Assembly (NCBI RefSeq): GCF_036850765.1
Contig: NC_089495.1
Span: 207,192,347 to 207,256,346, forward strand
DNA: 64,000 nucleotides
Direction of reading: 5' to 3'
Source: Saccopteryx bilineata
Taxonomy: Eukaryota > Chordata > Mammalia > Chiroptera > Emballonuridae
A program made the translations under genes and the position numbers. The first letter of the stretch is position 1. Each line of letters opens with the position of its first letter. Below, one piece after another: positions 1-9,518 of this stretch. The notes under the pieces are model-generated. The model searched no databases. It worked only from the letters and a program-made list of their open reading frames with translations, and was not told the DNA's origin.

Positions 1-228
1 TGCAGGGCTCTACTAATCTTGGGTAGATTTTCCAACAAAGAAAATAAAACACATAAAGGCAGGAGTCATTCTAAATTGGACAATATGGTGCCAGGCACAG
101 GCATGAACCGTCTAATGTTGATTGCTTTTTTCCTTCTCCAGAAAATAAAAAATATTCTGTTTGTCTATTCTCCGGAAAATGAGGCAGCATTTCAGAGAAA
201 AGGGGAAAAAAACGTTACCCCAACTCAC

Positions 229-287
229 CAGTGCTTTGGGCTTTCCCTCCTTTTCTTGGAGCGAGTCAGTGCAGTTGGAAGGCAGAC
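229..287 (-). CDS. KZNF coding exon 2 (gene extending left of window)
   Basis: This 59-nt exon has the acceptor cttcccctag and the donor CTG|gtgagt. Read in the phase set by the exon at 501-468 it gives an open peptide starting LPSNCTDSLQ and ending in KAL. It ends in phase 0, as needed to join a KRAB-A exon beginning GTA CCA. The same 59-nt exon occurs at 15728-15786, 46831-46889 and 53191-53249, always with intact splice sites. The KRAB and finger exons of this gene are outside the window, so its integrity is unknown. Confidence 0.7.
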
Positions 288-467
288 CTAGGGGAAGAAC
301 ACAGCTCTGAGGGTGCAGGCCTCCCAGAATGTCCCGGGGAGCAGCTCCTCGGAGCCCAGGACAGAGGGAGCAGTCCCTTTACTCAGCTGGGGTCACTACA
401 GTGCTCTCAGCTAAGCCCAGAGCCTTACTCCTCCTCCTCACCTCTCCAGACTCTCAGCAACTCTCAC

Positions 468-711
468 CTTTAGCCTCATGATTTGGGGTCAGATTCTTCA
501 TGGTCTCCACGTCTTCCCTGTTCTCCTCCTGGTCCTGCTCTCCGAAGGCTGAACAATCAGGCAACATCACCGCCTAGGGGTTACACCAGTGTTTGCCCTG
601 AAATGCTACCTCCAGGCCAGGTAGAGGTTAAGATCAATTTCTGCTTCTGAACCAGGTCACTTCTCCTTATCCTCCTTGTGAAAGTCCTCTGTGTTTCCAC
701 AAAGCCAGCAC
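468..711 (-). CDS. KZNF start-codon exon (gene extending left of window)
   Basis: The coding part is 501-468 (34 nt): an ATG in the context gagaccATGa followed by ten codons and one base, then the donor AAAG|gtgagag. The peptide starts MKNLTPNHEAK. The 5' side of the exon runs to an acceptor at 711 (cccgcag|GTGCTGG). A solo LTR is inserted 16 nt upstream of that splice site, leaving the AG and only a short stretch of the original intron. Further ATGs upstream in the exon would make short upstream reading frames. Confidence 0.65.
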
Positions 712-727
712 CTGCGGGTGGAGCAGC

Positions 728-1190
728 TGTTACATCCCAGGAGACAGACCACAGCAGACCCAAAGTAAATTTTATAAGTTTTATTGCAAACCTGTGCAGG
801 GACTGCAGGTAACCCACACAGGGGAACACTGCAGCCCCCCCAAACCTGCGCAGGGACTGCAGGCAACCCACGCCTCCGAAGAGACTGGAGCACTGCAGCC
901 CCGAGCTTCTAAAATGGCTCCTTTTTATAGGGTGGCTATCTAGGATGAGCAAGCACCATACAGAAGCTGATGTGGCTGTTAGCTATTTGCTAGGGAGGTC
1001 GTGCGCAGTTACGGGGGGGGGGGGGGGTATTACTCAGTGGAGAATTTCAAACATAAACTTCTGATAAGGGTCTCTGACTCATCTGAACTCTTTGTTCTCA
1101 GGGTCACAGGGGCCTTTGTCAGCACTCCCTGTTCCTTCAATAGTTACACTCTCGGCAGCTCCCACATATCAGCACTCCCTGAATCTAACA
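728..1190 (-). mobile_element. Solo LTR, same strand as the KZNF gene
   Basis: On the minus strand the element begins TGTTAGATTC and ends GGGATGTAACA. It is flanked by the 5-bp target duplication gcagc (723-727 and 1191-1195). It contains a TATA-like box (TATAAAAAG, about 926-934) and an AATAAA signal near 780. P2, P4 and P5 have the empty site. A run of about 14 G on the plus strand lies near 1014-1027. The element lies directly upstream of the start-codon exon. Confidence 0.85.
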
Positions 1191-1599
1191 GCAGCAATGT
1201 GACGTTTCCACACTCCTTACTGTACAGTCAGGCACTGCAGTTCTTGAGAGCTCCCACCCCAACCACATCCCCACTCACTCACTGACTTGAGACATCCTCA
1301 GCCCCACACAAACAAGCCCCCAAACCCAGAATTCTATATTCACAATCAGTCCAGGGTTCCCACAAAATTCACACACGCATGTCCCTTTTAAGTGTCCCCT
1401 TGCCAAAAGCGGGGGGGGGGGGGGGCTATGTGGTCGCCTCTGCACCCCCACCCACCACAGGGAACGCCAGTCTATTTAGCTCTGACTGACCTCGTGTGCC
1501 CAGAGCCCAAATTAACCTCGGAGGTGCAAGTCTGCAGCCACCTCCGTATGTATAGTGTATGTCCCAGAATCATTCCAACTCCTTCAAAAAGTGGTATGA

Positions 1600-1927
1600 G
1601 CCTGAGCAGGCGGTGGCGCAGTGCATACAGCGAAGGAATGGGACGCGGAGGACCCTGATACAAAACAACGAGGTCGGCAGCTTGAACGCGGGCTCATCTG
1701 CTTTGAGCAAAGCTCACCAGCTTGGACTCAAAGTTGCTAGCTGGAACAAGGGGTCCCTATGTCTTATGTAGCCCCCCCGGTCAAGGCAGATATAAGAAAG
1801 AAGTCGATGAACAACTAAAGTGCTGTAACAAAACATTGATGCTTCTCATCTCTCTCTTACTGTCTGTCTCTGTCCCTATCTACCCCTCCCGGTGACTGTC
1901 AGTATCCCAAAAAAAAAAAAAAAAAAA
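1600..1927 (+). mobile_element. VES-like SINE, shared insertion with P4
   Basis: The tRNA-like head begins GCCTGAGCAGGCGGTGGC and the element ends in an A-run near 1910-1927. P4 has a SINE at the same site (47697-47990), while P2 and P5 have the empty site. P1 and P4 therefore share a more recent ancestor. Confidence 0.8.
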
Positions 1928-2279
1928 GATATGTGAGTTCCTGCTCACCAGCCCCAGCGGGAGACGGAAAGACCCTGGAAGAGCCCCGCGACTCAGAACT
2001 CCAATGAGGATAAGTCTCTACCCACTTCCCCGTCCCTAAATACATGTCTGGGGCGGCGTCCTGGCTTCCAGATTGAAACCTCCCGCACTTCCCGTGCCAT
2101 CTACTGCACACCAGCCTTCAATCCACGCGGATCCAACCCACCAGCTCCGCAGCACCGCTCCTAACCTGACGAACTGCACTCTCCATCCCTCCTTCCAGCA
2201 CAATAGTCACCTCCGCAGCCCGCGCTCACCAGAACTACAGGCAGAGGTCCACGTGATCTCCCGGATCATTTGTGAAAGA

Positions 2280-2698
2280 ACTACAATTCCCAGAGTCCCT
2301 GGAGGCTCCGCCTCGCGGCGCAACAGAGAGAATTTAAACCAATTCTTTAATACACCTGTACATTGTATATTCTAGTGACAGCCGACTCATTTTTCAAACA
2401 TTTCATTTACTGCTTTTAGAGAGAGAGAGAGTGGGACTCAGAAAGACAGAGAGAGAGAGAAAAACATGTATAACTTGTCCCATTTATTTTTGCCTTCATT
2501 GGATGATTCTTGTATGTAACCTGACTGGGGATAAAAACTGCAATCTTTTTGCATATTCCACAATGCTCTAACCAACTGAACAAACGGGCGAAGTCTACCC
2601 ATCTCTTTTCTTAAGATACTCAAGTATAAAACATACAATATTTCCGGAAAGAAGTCTGTTACCAGGGTTTGAGACGGTAAGACTACAATTCCCAGAAG
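2280..2698. promoter_or_regulatory. Paired ZNF143-type motifs, P1
   Basis: ACTACAATTCCCAGA lies at 2280-2294 and ACTACAATTCCCAGAAG at 2682-2698, both on the plus strand. They match the known ZNF143/THAP11 promoter motif. Candidate donors for a non-coding first exon on the minus strand lie near 2228 (TTCTG|gtgagc) and 1946 (GGCTG|gtgagc). No transcript start can be read from sequence alone. Confidence 0.6.
2405..2600 (-). mobile_element. Old tRNA-derived SINE between the ZNF143-type motifs
   Basis: It begins with a ttttagagagagag tail and shows the degraded reverse head (catattccacaatgctctaacc). The same element is present in P2 (17110-17165 and 17350-17540), P3 (33335-33555), P4 (48400-48580) and P5 (54530-54705). 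It therefore predates the duplications. Confidence 0.6.
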
Positions 2699-5328
2699 TC
2701 TATGCGGCCGTCACTCCTGAGGTTTGTCCGCTCCCGATGGCCCTCTTCCGGGTCCTATTCTGAGGAGGCATTTCAGGGTTGCCGAGTCCCGTTTGTCTAG
2801 CACGCAGGCTGCGAAGCTGTTCTGGTATTTTGCATGTTTTTCCCTTCCCGTGACCCAGGGAAACTCACTGCTTTTAAGCTGAATAGCACACACGCCTCCT
2901 TCTGTGCCCACCTTCTTAGTGTGGCTCCGTGCTACTGGCCCGACCCTGTGGGCAGCCCCACGTCACTAGCAGGAAAACCATGGAAGGAATGCAAAGAGGT
3001 CACCCCGCTGTGGATGCTGTGCACTCCATTTCCTCTCTACTAGTCAGCTGGTGGCAGAGAAATGTAGGACGGCTTAACAACAGAGTACAGCACACGATGT
3101 GAAAACTGAAATGTGACGTGGGAAAGCCAGGTTCCCCCAAATTATAATGAAGCTCCTCTCTCCTACTCCTCCTTCCACGTGATAGAGCTGCATGAAGTCT
3201 TTCCTGGGATGGGCAGGGAAGCTCTAAGGAGGGTCTAAGAATGGAGGTGACTGGACCTGGCCCTTGCCCACAATTCCATCCTCATCCCTGTCTCCCCCCT
3301 ACTCTAGTAGACAGTTCCACCCTGGTAGACCTCGCATTTACCCTGGAGGTAAATTGCTCTATACCTCTCTTTCCACCCTTCTTCCATGATAGATTAGTGG
3401 ACTAATCCTCCCTGGGGTGTAGGCTCAGATTTCTGTGCCTCCAGGAAGTTTCCTCTGGGCCCATGGTCTGATAAGATTTTTTTTGATCACCAGAGAATAT
3501 TGCCCAGATAATTAACATTCTATTCAATTTTAGCCTGTTCAGATTTCTCATTTAGGTGACTGTGATCTTTCTGAGGATGGCACCATCTACTGTGTCATTG
3601 CTACCTTATATGTCCTGAATAAATCATGAAAATATCATTCTCAAAAGAGATAATGATTGGATTAATGGCTGGATGGATAGATGAAGGATCATTTCAGGAA
3701 AAGACTCAAAGACTTCAGCCTATTGCCCCTTTCTGTTGGGAGATAGAGCTCTGTTTAAGGGCAGGGCACAGATACGGTGGCAGGGTTGTAGCAAATGGTG
3801 GCTTTAATGGTTGTTCTTACAGAAAACAGACCATCCCATTTTCTCTGAACCCCACATCTCCAAATTCTGTTCCTGCTTTTCAATGAAGACAATCAAGAAC
3901 ATCACTCACTGAGCTCTGTCCAATTATGACAACACTTCGACTCAAAACGAGTGTCTCCCAGTCAGCCCTGCCCTCTGCTAACATGCCTACTGGTCTTCCT
4001 GGGGCACAGCTGTGGGCATTGTCAGTAGTGTGCTCTCCCAAAATGTTTATTCCTGTGCTCCCTTCCTGTTACTTCTTTCTAGGTGTTTCCAGGTTGAAGT
4101 CACCAAAATGTTCAGCCAGTATTTCTCAGGAAGATTTCACCTTTACCAAACTCCCAAGTTTCCTGGGTCTTCCTACACCTGTTTCTTCTTCATTCATCAA
4201 TCTGCTATCACTTGAATTTATTTCCAGTTTACCTGTAGATTTTAGTGAGATCCTACCTAAGAATCTCCCACTGGAAATCATGAATAAATAAATACTCTTG
4301 AATGTTGAATATAGGATCATGTGTGTAAATGCATGTGTGCATTATTCTGTAAGGACAATCCATAGTTTTTCTTTCTCTAAAAATTTTTATTACTGTGACA
4401 GATACAGAGAGAGGGTCAGATAGGAACAGACAGAAAGGGAGAAATAAGAAGCATCAATTCTTCATTCCTGCACCTCAGGTGTTTATCAATTTCTTTCTCA
4501 TATTTGGAACTGTCCAATTGGGCTCCATGGGCTCAGGGGGAGGGGAAGTAGGAAAGGGAGTAGCCAAAGCACCAGACCATGGACTAAGAAACAACAGCTG
4601 GGGTGTGACGCAGCTGTCTTGGATAAAATAGTAGGATGACATGTCTAAGCAGGACCTGTGGACTGGAGAGCTGAGGTGACTTGGCATTGTAGCTGTATTG
4701 ATGGGTGTTTAAACCCATGAGTTGCTAACAGGCCCAAAGCAATGATTCATAATGTGAGGACAGGTCTTACAGACCTGCACTTATAATATGGAATATAAAT
4801 TGTCTGTGAAAATGCTGGAATTGAAAATACTGTTAACAAACAGTGATGTCTTGATGGGGATGAGAGGTCTTCAGCAGACACCTGATTAGAGATTAGGAGG
4901 AAGATAACCCAGGAGACGGAGTCTTCACTGCAGCCAATAGGAGTAACCCTTTAAGAGAAGCAGCAATCCAGGCCTTGGTGACCGGAAGTTCCTCCCCTCT
5001 GTAACCTGGATCATCCTCTCCATGCAAAAGCTCAGGTTCCCCAACAAATTTACTAAATTTATTTTAGACTGACTTGTTCTTCAAGGGTTGGATTCATGCA
5101 GGAAACCTGGGCTGTGAATGTGAATTCTTTTCCAGATGCATGTGTGACTAAAGGGCACAGACTGAGCTCATGAAAGACTTTATTGGAACAGAAATACAAG
5201 AAAACATGAGGAAGAATTATGTATGAAAATTGTAAAGCTGGTGGCCCCGGACATGGCCATGCAGATGCAGGTTCACATTGGATTCCGGCAGAAGGTAAAG
5301 GAACAGTGGAGTCAGGAAATGATGGGTG

Positions 5329-5806
5329 TTAGGCAGATAAAATATATTATGCTCACTTTGTTAAAGATGGCGCTGCCCAAGTGGAGGCCATCACACAGGT
5401 GATATTAATGTGTGCTGGGGGTGAGCTGTGGGCAGGCAGGATCCTTGTAGCCTGGGGCTTGGTTTTGGGATTAAGCCTTTCCCTTTTTGATGTGGGGTGG
5501 TACAATCCCATCATGCCCCAGATAAGTGACTTTGTATGATATTAGACACTTCCCTATTTTGTATATTGGATTAAAGGTTTGGATTTCTACACTATAAAAT
5601 AGGGGCAGGACGGGGGCTTGCTCTCTTGGTTCCTGAGATTATCATTAGAAGAGAGAGAAGAGAGCAAAGAAAGGCCACGTGGAGAAGGCCAGGGGAAGCA
5701 GCCAAGATGGAGAGTGTTGAGTGAGAAGCCAGTTTGTGTAGAGTTTGTGCAGGGAGAAGGAAGGAGATGGGGAACAGAGGTGAGTTTTAAACTGGCTTTA
5801 CAGTGA
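5329..5806 (+). mobile_element. LTR-like element, left arm of an inverted pair
   Basis: It starts TGTTAGGCAGATAAAATA and includes a TATA-like cactataaaatagg near 5590. The sequence matches the reverse complement of 6130-6905 along most of its length. The equivalent place in P3 (about 36660) lacks the insert. The exact right end is uncertain. Confidence 0.6.
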
Positions 5807-6129
5807 GTCATTCTGTTCATTAGTCTGTTAACAAAGAAGAGCAAACAGAAAGGACAGACTGCTTTCATCTCACTCAAGGCTTCTGTGAAGCCAGTATCCA
5901 GGGCCACCATCACAGCAGCCTGGCCCATGCAGGTTCACATTGGATTCGGACAGACGGTAAAGAAACAACAGAGCCAAACACTCGTGGGTCATCATCTTTA
6001 ATCCTAGCTTGCACCCGGCGGGCAAGTAAAAACACACACTGGGCTCCAAAACCCACTCACATTCAGTGCTCACAAAGCTACTGACTTATCCGAGTTTCCT
6101 AGAATCAAAGGTTTCTAGCTCACCAGACT
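5807..6129. other. Spacer between inverted LTR-like arms
   Basis: The first part (about 5810-5880) matches the host sequence at 36665-36735. The part at 5930-5975 repeats a host segment also present at 5265-5310. The stretch at about 6070-6120 resembles, in reverse, the ERV interior at 27450-27520. No convincing gene is seen. Confidence 0.45.
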
Positions 6130-6905
6130 TATTCACTTGTTCCCATCTCCTTCCTTCTCCCTGCACAAACTCTGCACAAACTGCCTTCTCCCTCAGCACT
6201 CCGCCATCTTGGCTGCTCCTCCTGGCCTCCTCCACGTGGCCTTTCTCTGCTCTGCTCTCTAATGTTAATCTCAGGAACCAAGAGAGCAAGCTCCTGTTCT
6301 GCCCGCATTTTATAGTGTAGAAATCAAAACTTTTAATCCAATATATAAAATAGGGAAGTCTCTAATACAGGGGTCCCCAAACTACAGCCCGCAGGCCGCA
6401 TGCGGCCCCCTGAGGCCATTTATCCAGCCCCGGCTGCACTTCCGGAAGGGGCACCTCTTTCATTGGTGTCAGTGAGAGGAGCATAGTTCTCATTGAAATA
6501 CTGGTCAGTTTGTTGATTTAAATTTACTTGTTCTTTATTTTAAATATTGGATTTGTTCCCGTTTTGTTTTTTTACTTTAAAATAAGATATGTGCAGTGTG
6601 CATAGGGATTTGTTCATAGTTTTTTTTATAGTCCGGCCCTCCAACGGTCTGAGGGACAGTGAACTGGCCCCCTGTGTAAAAAGTTTGGGGACCCCTGCTC
6701 TAATACAAAGTCACTTATCTGAGGCATGATGGGATTGTACCACCCACATCAAAAAGGGTGGTAAAGGCTGTCCTAAAACCAAGCCCCAGGCTACAAGGAT
6801 CCTGCCTGCCCACAGCCTGCCCCCAATACACATTAATATCACCTGGGTGAAGGGCTTCTACGTGGGCAGCGCCATCTTTAACAAAGTGAGCATAATATAT
6901 TTTAT
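6130..6905 (-). mobile_element. LTR-like element, right arm of the inverted pair, split by a hAT MITE
   Basis: The reverse complement follows the 5329-5790 arm, including gttaaagatggcgctgccc and the cactataaaat box. It is interrupted by the MITE at 6368-6697. Confidence 0.6.
6368..6697. mobile_element. hAT-type MITE
   Basis: The termini are CAGGGGTCCCCAAACT and its complement AGTTTGGGGACCCCTG. It is flanked by an exact 8-bp duplication, ctctaata (6360-6367 and 6698-6705). Length is 330 bp with no coding capacity. Confidence 0.9.
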
Positions 6906-7589
6906 CTGCCCACGTTTCCAAACCCAGACTCATTCTCAGGCTTTGGGGACTCCTGGGCCCACACAAAATTCAGCATGGCTGCCACACACCTCAACACTCC
7001 CTCTCTCCCTATGCACTCTCCAGCAAAAACAATCCCAGGGGGGAAAAAAGCATTCTCCAACTAACAATAGAAAACAACTGCCCCTCCCAAGCAGGAAGGC
7101 AATCCAGTTTGCAATTTACCTCCCAGAGGGCAGCACCTGCATCCTTCCATACACTATACACACAGGGCGCTGCCCCAACACAAAGGAGCAAACCTAGAAA
7201 CATTTGTTTACCCAATACAAATATAAAAGCAGTCATTCTTAGGTTACTTCAATGAAACCTTTTATTTATTTTATTTAGAAAAAGTAAAAAAAATAAGGAC
7301 ATGTTCATTTAGAAGTTAGTGCCATCCTTCCTCTCACACAGAGCAGGAGGAAAGGTTCAAGGCTTCTGAAAGCCCCTCAAAGGTGACTGACAACTGAGGT
7401 AGTGATTCCTGGAATCAAGAATGTCCTCTTGGAAGGTTGAGGAGAAACATCAGGATAAAGCTCCACCCACAAACCCTGCCCACTTCTTTCTTCTCCCTGA
7501 GTGTCCCCTGGTGCACTATGAGGTATAACTGATTGCTAAAGCTTCTCACAGAGTCCCTCCCAGGCCACCTAAAGTTTCTCCAAATGTAG

Positions 7590-7960
7590 TGTAGTAGCGC
7601 AGCCCAATTGGTAAAACCAACGTCCAGAGTTGTGGTGAAAAAACCTACTCAACATACAAACTGATTGCAAGGGGAAGAGGGAGAGGCCTGCGGGGACAGG
7701 GAATGAAGACCTCTGGAGCCCGGATTCTCACAGCTTTTATTGAGCAGAGGACAAAACTTCTTTACAAGAACAAAGGCAACAGGATTACAGGGGAGGAAGT
7801 TCAGGTGATAAGTGGAAAGAATGAATGAATAAGAATCTTTTTTGCTAAAGTGAAGGGCTACTATGAATCACAACATACTTATTCTTTTACTAATTAACAA
7901 GTAAAAGGGAAGGGGAAAACTAGAACCCCTAGGCTACTTTTCTAAAGCCCCTTCAGGAGC
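7590..7960 (-). mobile_element. LTR-like segment shared by Z1 and Z3
   Basis: On the minus strand a CAATAAAAGCTGTGAGAA segment is followed by a CT-rich tract, which looks like the R-U5 part of an LTR. The same segment is at 37410-37770. It is absent from Z2, Z4, Z5 and Z6, so Z1 and Z3 are close relatives. The ends were not found. Confidence 0.4.
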
Positions 7961-7988
7961 ATTTCTGTGTCTGCACTCACACAGTATC

Positions 7989-8309
7989 TTTTTTTTTTTT
8001 TTTTTACAGAGGCAGAGATAGACAGGGACAGACAGACAGGAACAGAGAGAGATGAGAAGCATCAATCATCAGTTTCTCGTTGTGCGTTGCAACTTCTTAG
8101 TTGTTCATTGATTGCTTTCTCACATGTGCCTTGACCGCGGGCCTTCAGCAGACCGAGTAACCCCTTGCTGGAGCCAGCGACCTTGGGTCCAAGCTGGCGA
8201 GCTCTTTGCTCAAGCCAGATGAGCCCGCGCGGGACCTCGGAGTCTCGAACCTGGGTACTTCCGCATCCCAGTCCGACGCTCTATCCACTGCGCCACCGCC
8301 TGGTCAGGC
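7989..8309 (-). mobile_element. VES-like SINE
   Basis: It has a T-run at 7991-8007 and the reverse head ending GGTCAGGC. The direct repeat cacacagtatctt flanks it. Z3 carries the empty site near 37850. Confidence 0.85.
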
Positions 8310-8614
8310 ACACACAGTATCTTGATGTTGCACCCAAAACACATTCACTCAGGTCTGTTAACTAAGTTTCCCAGTTAAGTCATACAAAATTCAAATTGAG
8401 AAGGCTGTTTGCCTACAATGCAGCTGGTTCCATGATGTATCCTGAGGTGAGCTTTACCCTAGTTTGTGCCCATTCATTTAACACACATAGAACGTATATG
8501 CTGGCATTTGTGAGGGGTGGTTTATGGTCACAGCTGTGACTATACTCTTTGTACACTTCAGATGTATCCTGTGAGGGGAGTCCCTGGAGAGATCATAAAT
8601 GGTGTACTGAGTGG

Positions 8615-8620
8615 TTTATT
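8615..8620 (-). terminator. Candidate AATAAA polyadenylation signal of gene A
   Basis: On the minus strand this AATAAA lies about 900 nt beyond the gene A stop. It sits in a segment conserved in Z2 (about 21397), Z3 (38141-38146), Z4 (about 52420) and Z5 (about 57330). It is damaged in Z6 (about 59610). An alternative AATAAA cluster lies near 7260-7275. Which one is used cannot be decided here. Confidence 0.3.
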
Positions 8621-9230
8621 GGTGAATGAGGGCTGGAATGGGCAGAGGAATGTGTTCACAACTGAGATCTCACGGGCACTCCTGACCCAGGATGATCCTC
8701 TGAACCAAACAGAGTCAAGGGGAAAGGTTTTCTCTACCCGTCACAATGATTCCTGGGCCAGGAAACACCCTCTGTGAAGAGGCCATTCTCTGTGGCTCAG
8801 AGCAGGTCCTATAGAAGAATTCATCACCGTGCCCATCAGCAGCAGTTTTCAGCAGTTGCACAGGTGTGGGTCCTGATAAGGTGATCTGGGCAAAGCCCTG
8901 GAACATCCTCACTAAAGGATCTCCCCAGAGCATGAGAACAGGGAGGCATGATCACAGGATCCCTGTCCACACTCCCTGAAAACACACGGCCCCTCCCTGA
9001 GTATGCCCTCATGGGCCTGCTTGTTGGCCACTGGCTGTTCGGTCAATGTTGACTTATTGCTAACACCTCACCCACAGCCCCTGCACACTCGCTTTCTGCC
9101 TAAGTGCATCCTCCTTGTGCAATGGGGACTGATGTATGGCTAGAGCTACCTGCATGCTGCATGCATGCGACTCCTCTGGTGAATGTTCCCTTGGTGCCTG
9201 ATGATAGGCAACACATCTCTGCAAATTCAT

Positions 9231-9234
<4 letters not shown>

Positions 9235-9272
<38 letters not shown>
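9235..9272. repeat. (CA)n microsatellite in the Z1 3' region
   Basis: It has about 19 dinucleotide units. Repeats at the same place occur in Z3 (38600-38635, interrupted) and Z4 (53046-53080), but not in Z2 or Z5. Confidence 0.9.
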
Positions 9273-9274
<2 letters not shown>

Positions 9275-9329
9275 TCTGGTGTCTCTCTGGTGTAAGATGA
9301 GGACTCACTGATTGCTGAAGTCTTGACAG

Positions 9330-9518
9330 AGGTCCCTGAATACACAGACCTTCCCTCCTCCTGTGTCCTCAGGTGTTTGATGACATCTGATGTGTATCTA
9401 AAGCTTAACCCACAATCCCTGCAAATATCACACTTCTCCTTCAATACGTCCTCTGCTAATTAAGGAGTGCTGCTTTCCAGCTAAAGCCTCATCCACACTC
9501 ATCACACATAAAAGGATT
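9330..9518 (-). pseudogene. Decayed C-terminal fingers below gene A
   Basis: Past the TAG at 9519 the minus strand still encodes finger-like pieces. One is NPFMCDECG followed by a stop at about 9490. Another is CDICRDCGLSF with a KHLRT helix end, at about 9360-9435. Similar pieces follow genes B and C and the Z2 pseudogene, so the ancestral protein had more fingers at this end. Confidence 0.6.

Larger units (their letters stand above)
1..5300 (-). repeat. P block, copy 1 (KZNF promoter/5' exon duplicon)
   Basis: This is the first of five long copies of a segment that recurs at 15.5, 23.9/32.7, 46.6 and 53.2 kb. On the minus strand it carries, in transcription order, a pair of ACTACAATTCCCAG motifs, a possible non-coding exon, the start-codon exon and a 59-nt coding exon. 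The right half (about 2.7-5.2 kb) is conserved between copies but has no convincing reading frame. It includes a recurring AATAAA near 3618 (plus strand) and a degraded SINE at about 4385-4560. KRAB and finger exons for this copy would lie left of the window. Confidence 0.8.

Noticed and set aside
2834..3043. Plus-strand frame beginning at gcatgtttttcccttc, repeated in other P blocks
   Set aside because: The frame is not conserved between P1, P3, P4 and P5 (indels change phase), so it is unlikely to be coding.
9100..9444. Reading frames through the (CA)n tract that give poly-CV or poly-TH
   Set aside because: They are simple-repeat artefacts. Only the finger remnant at the right end is meaningful.
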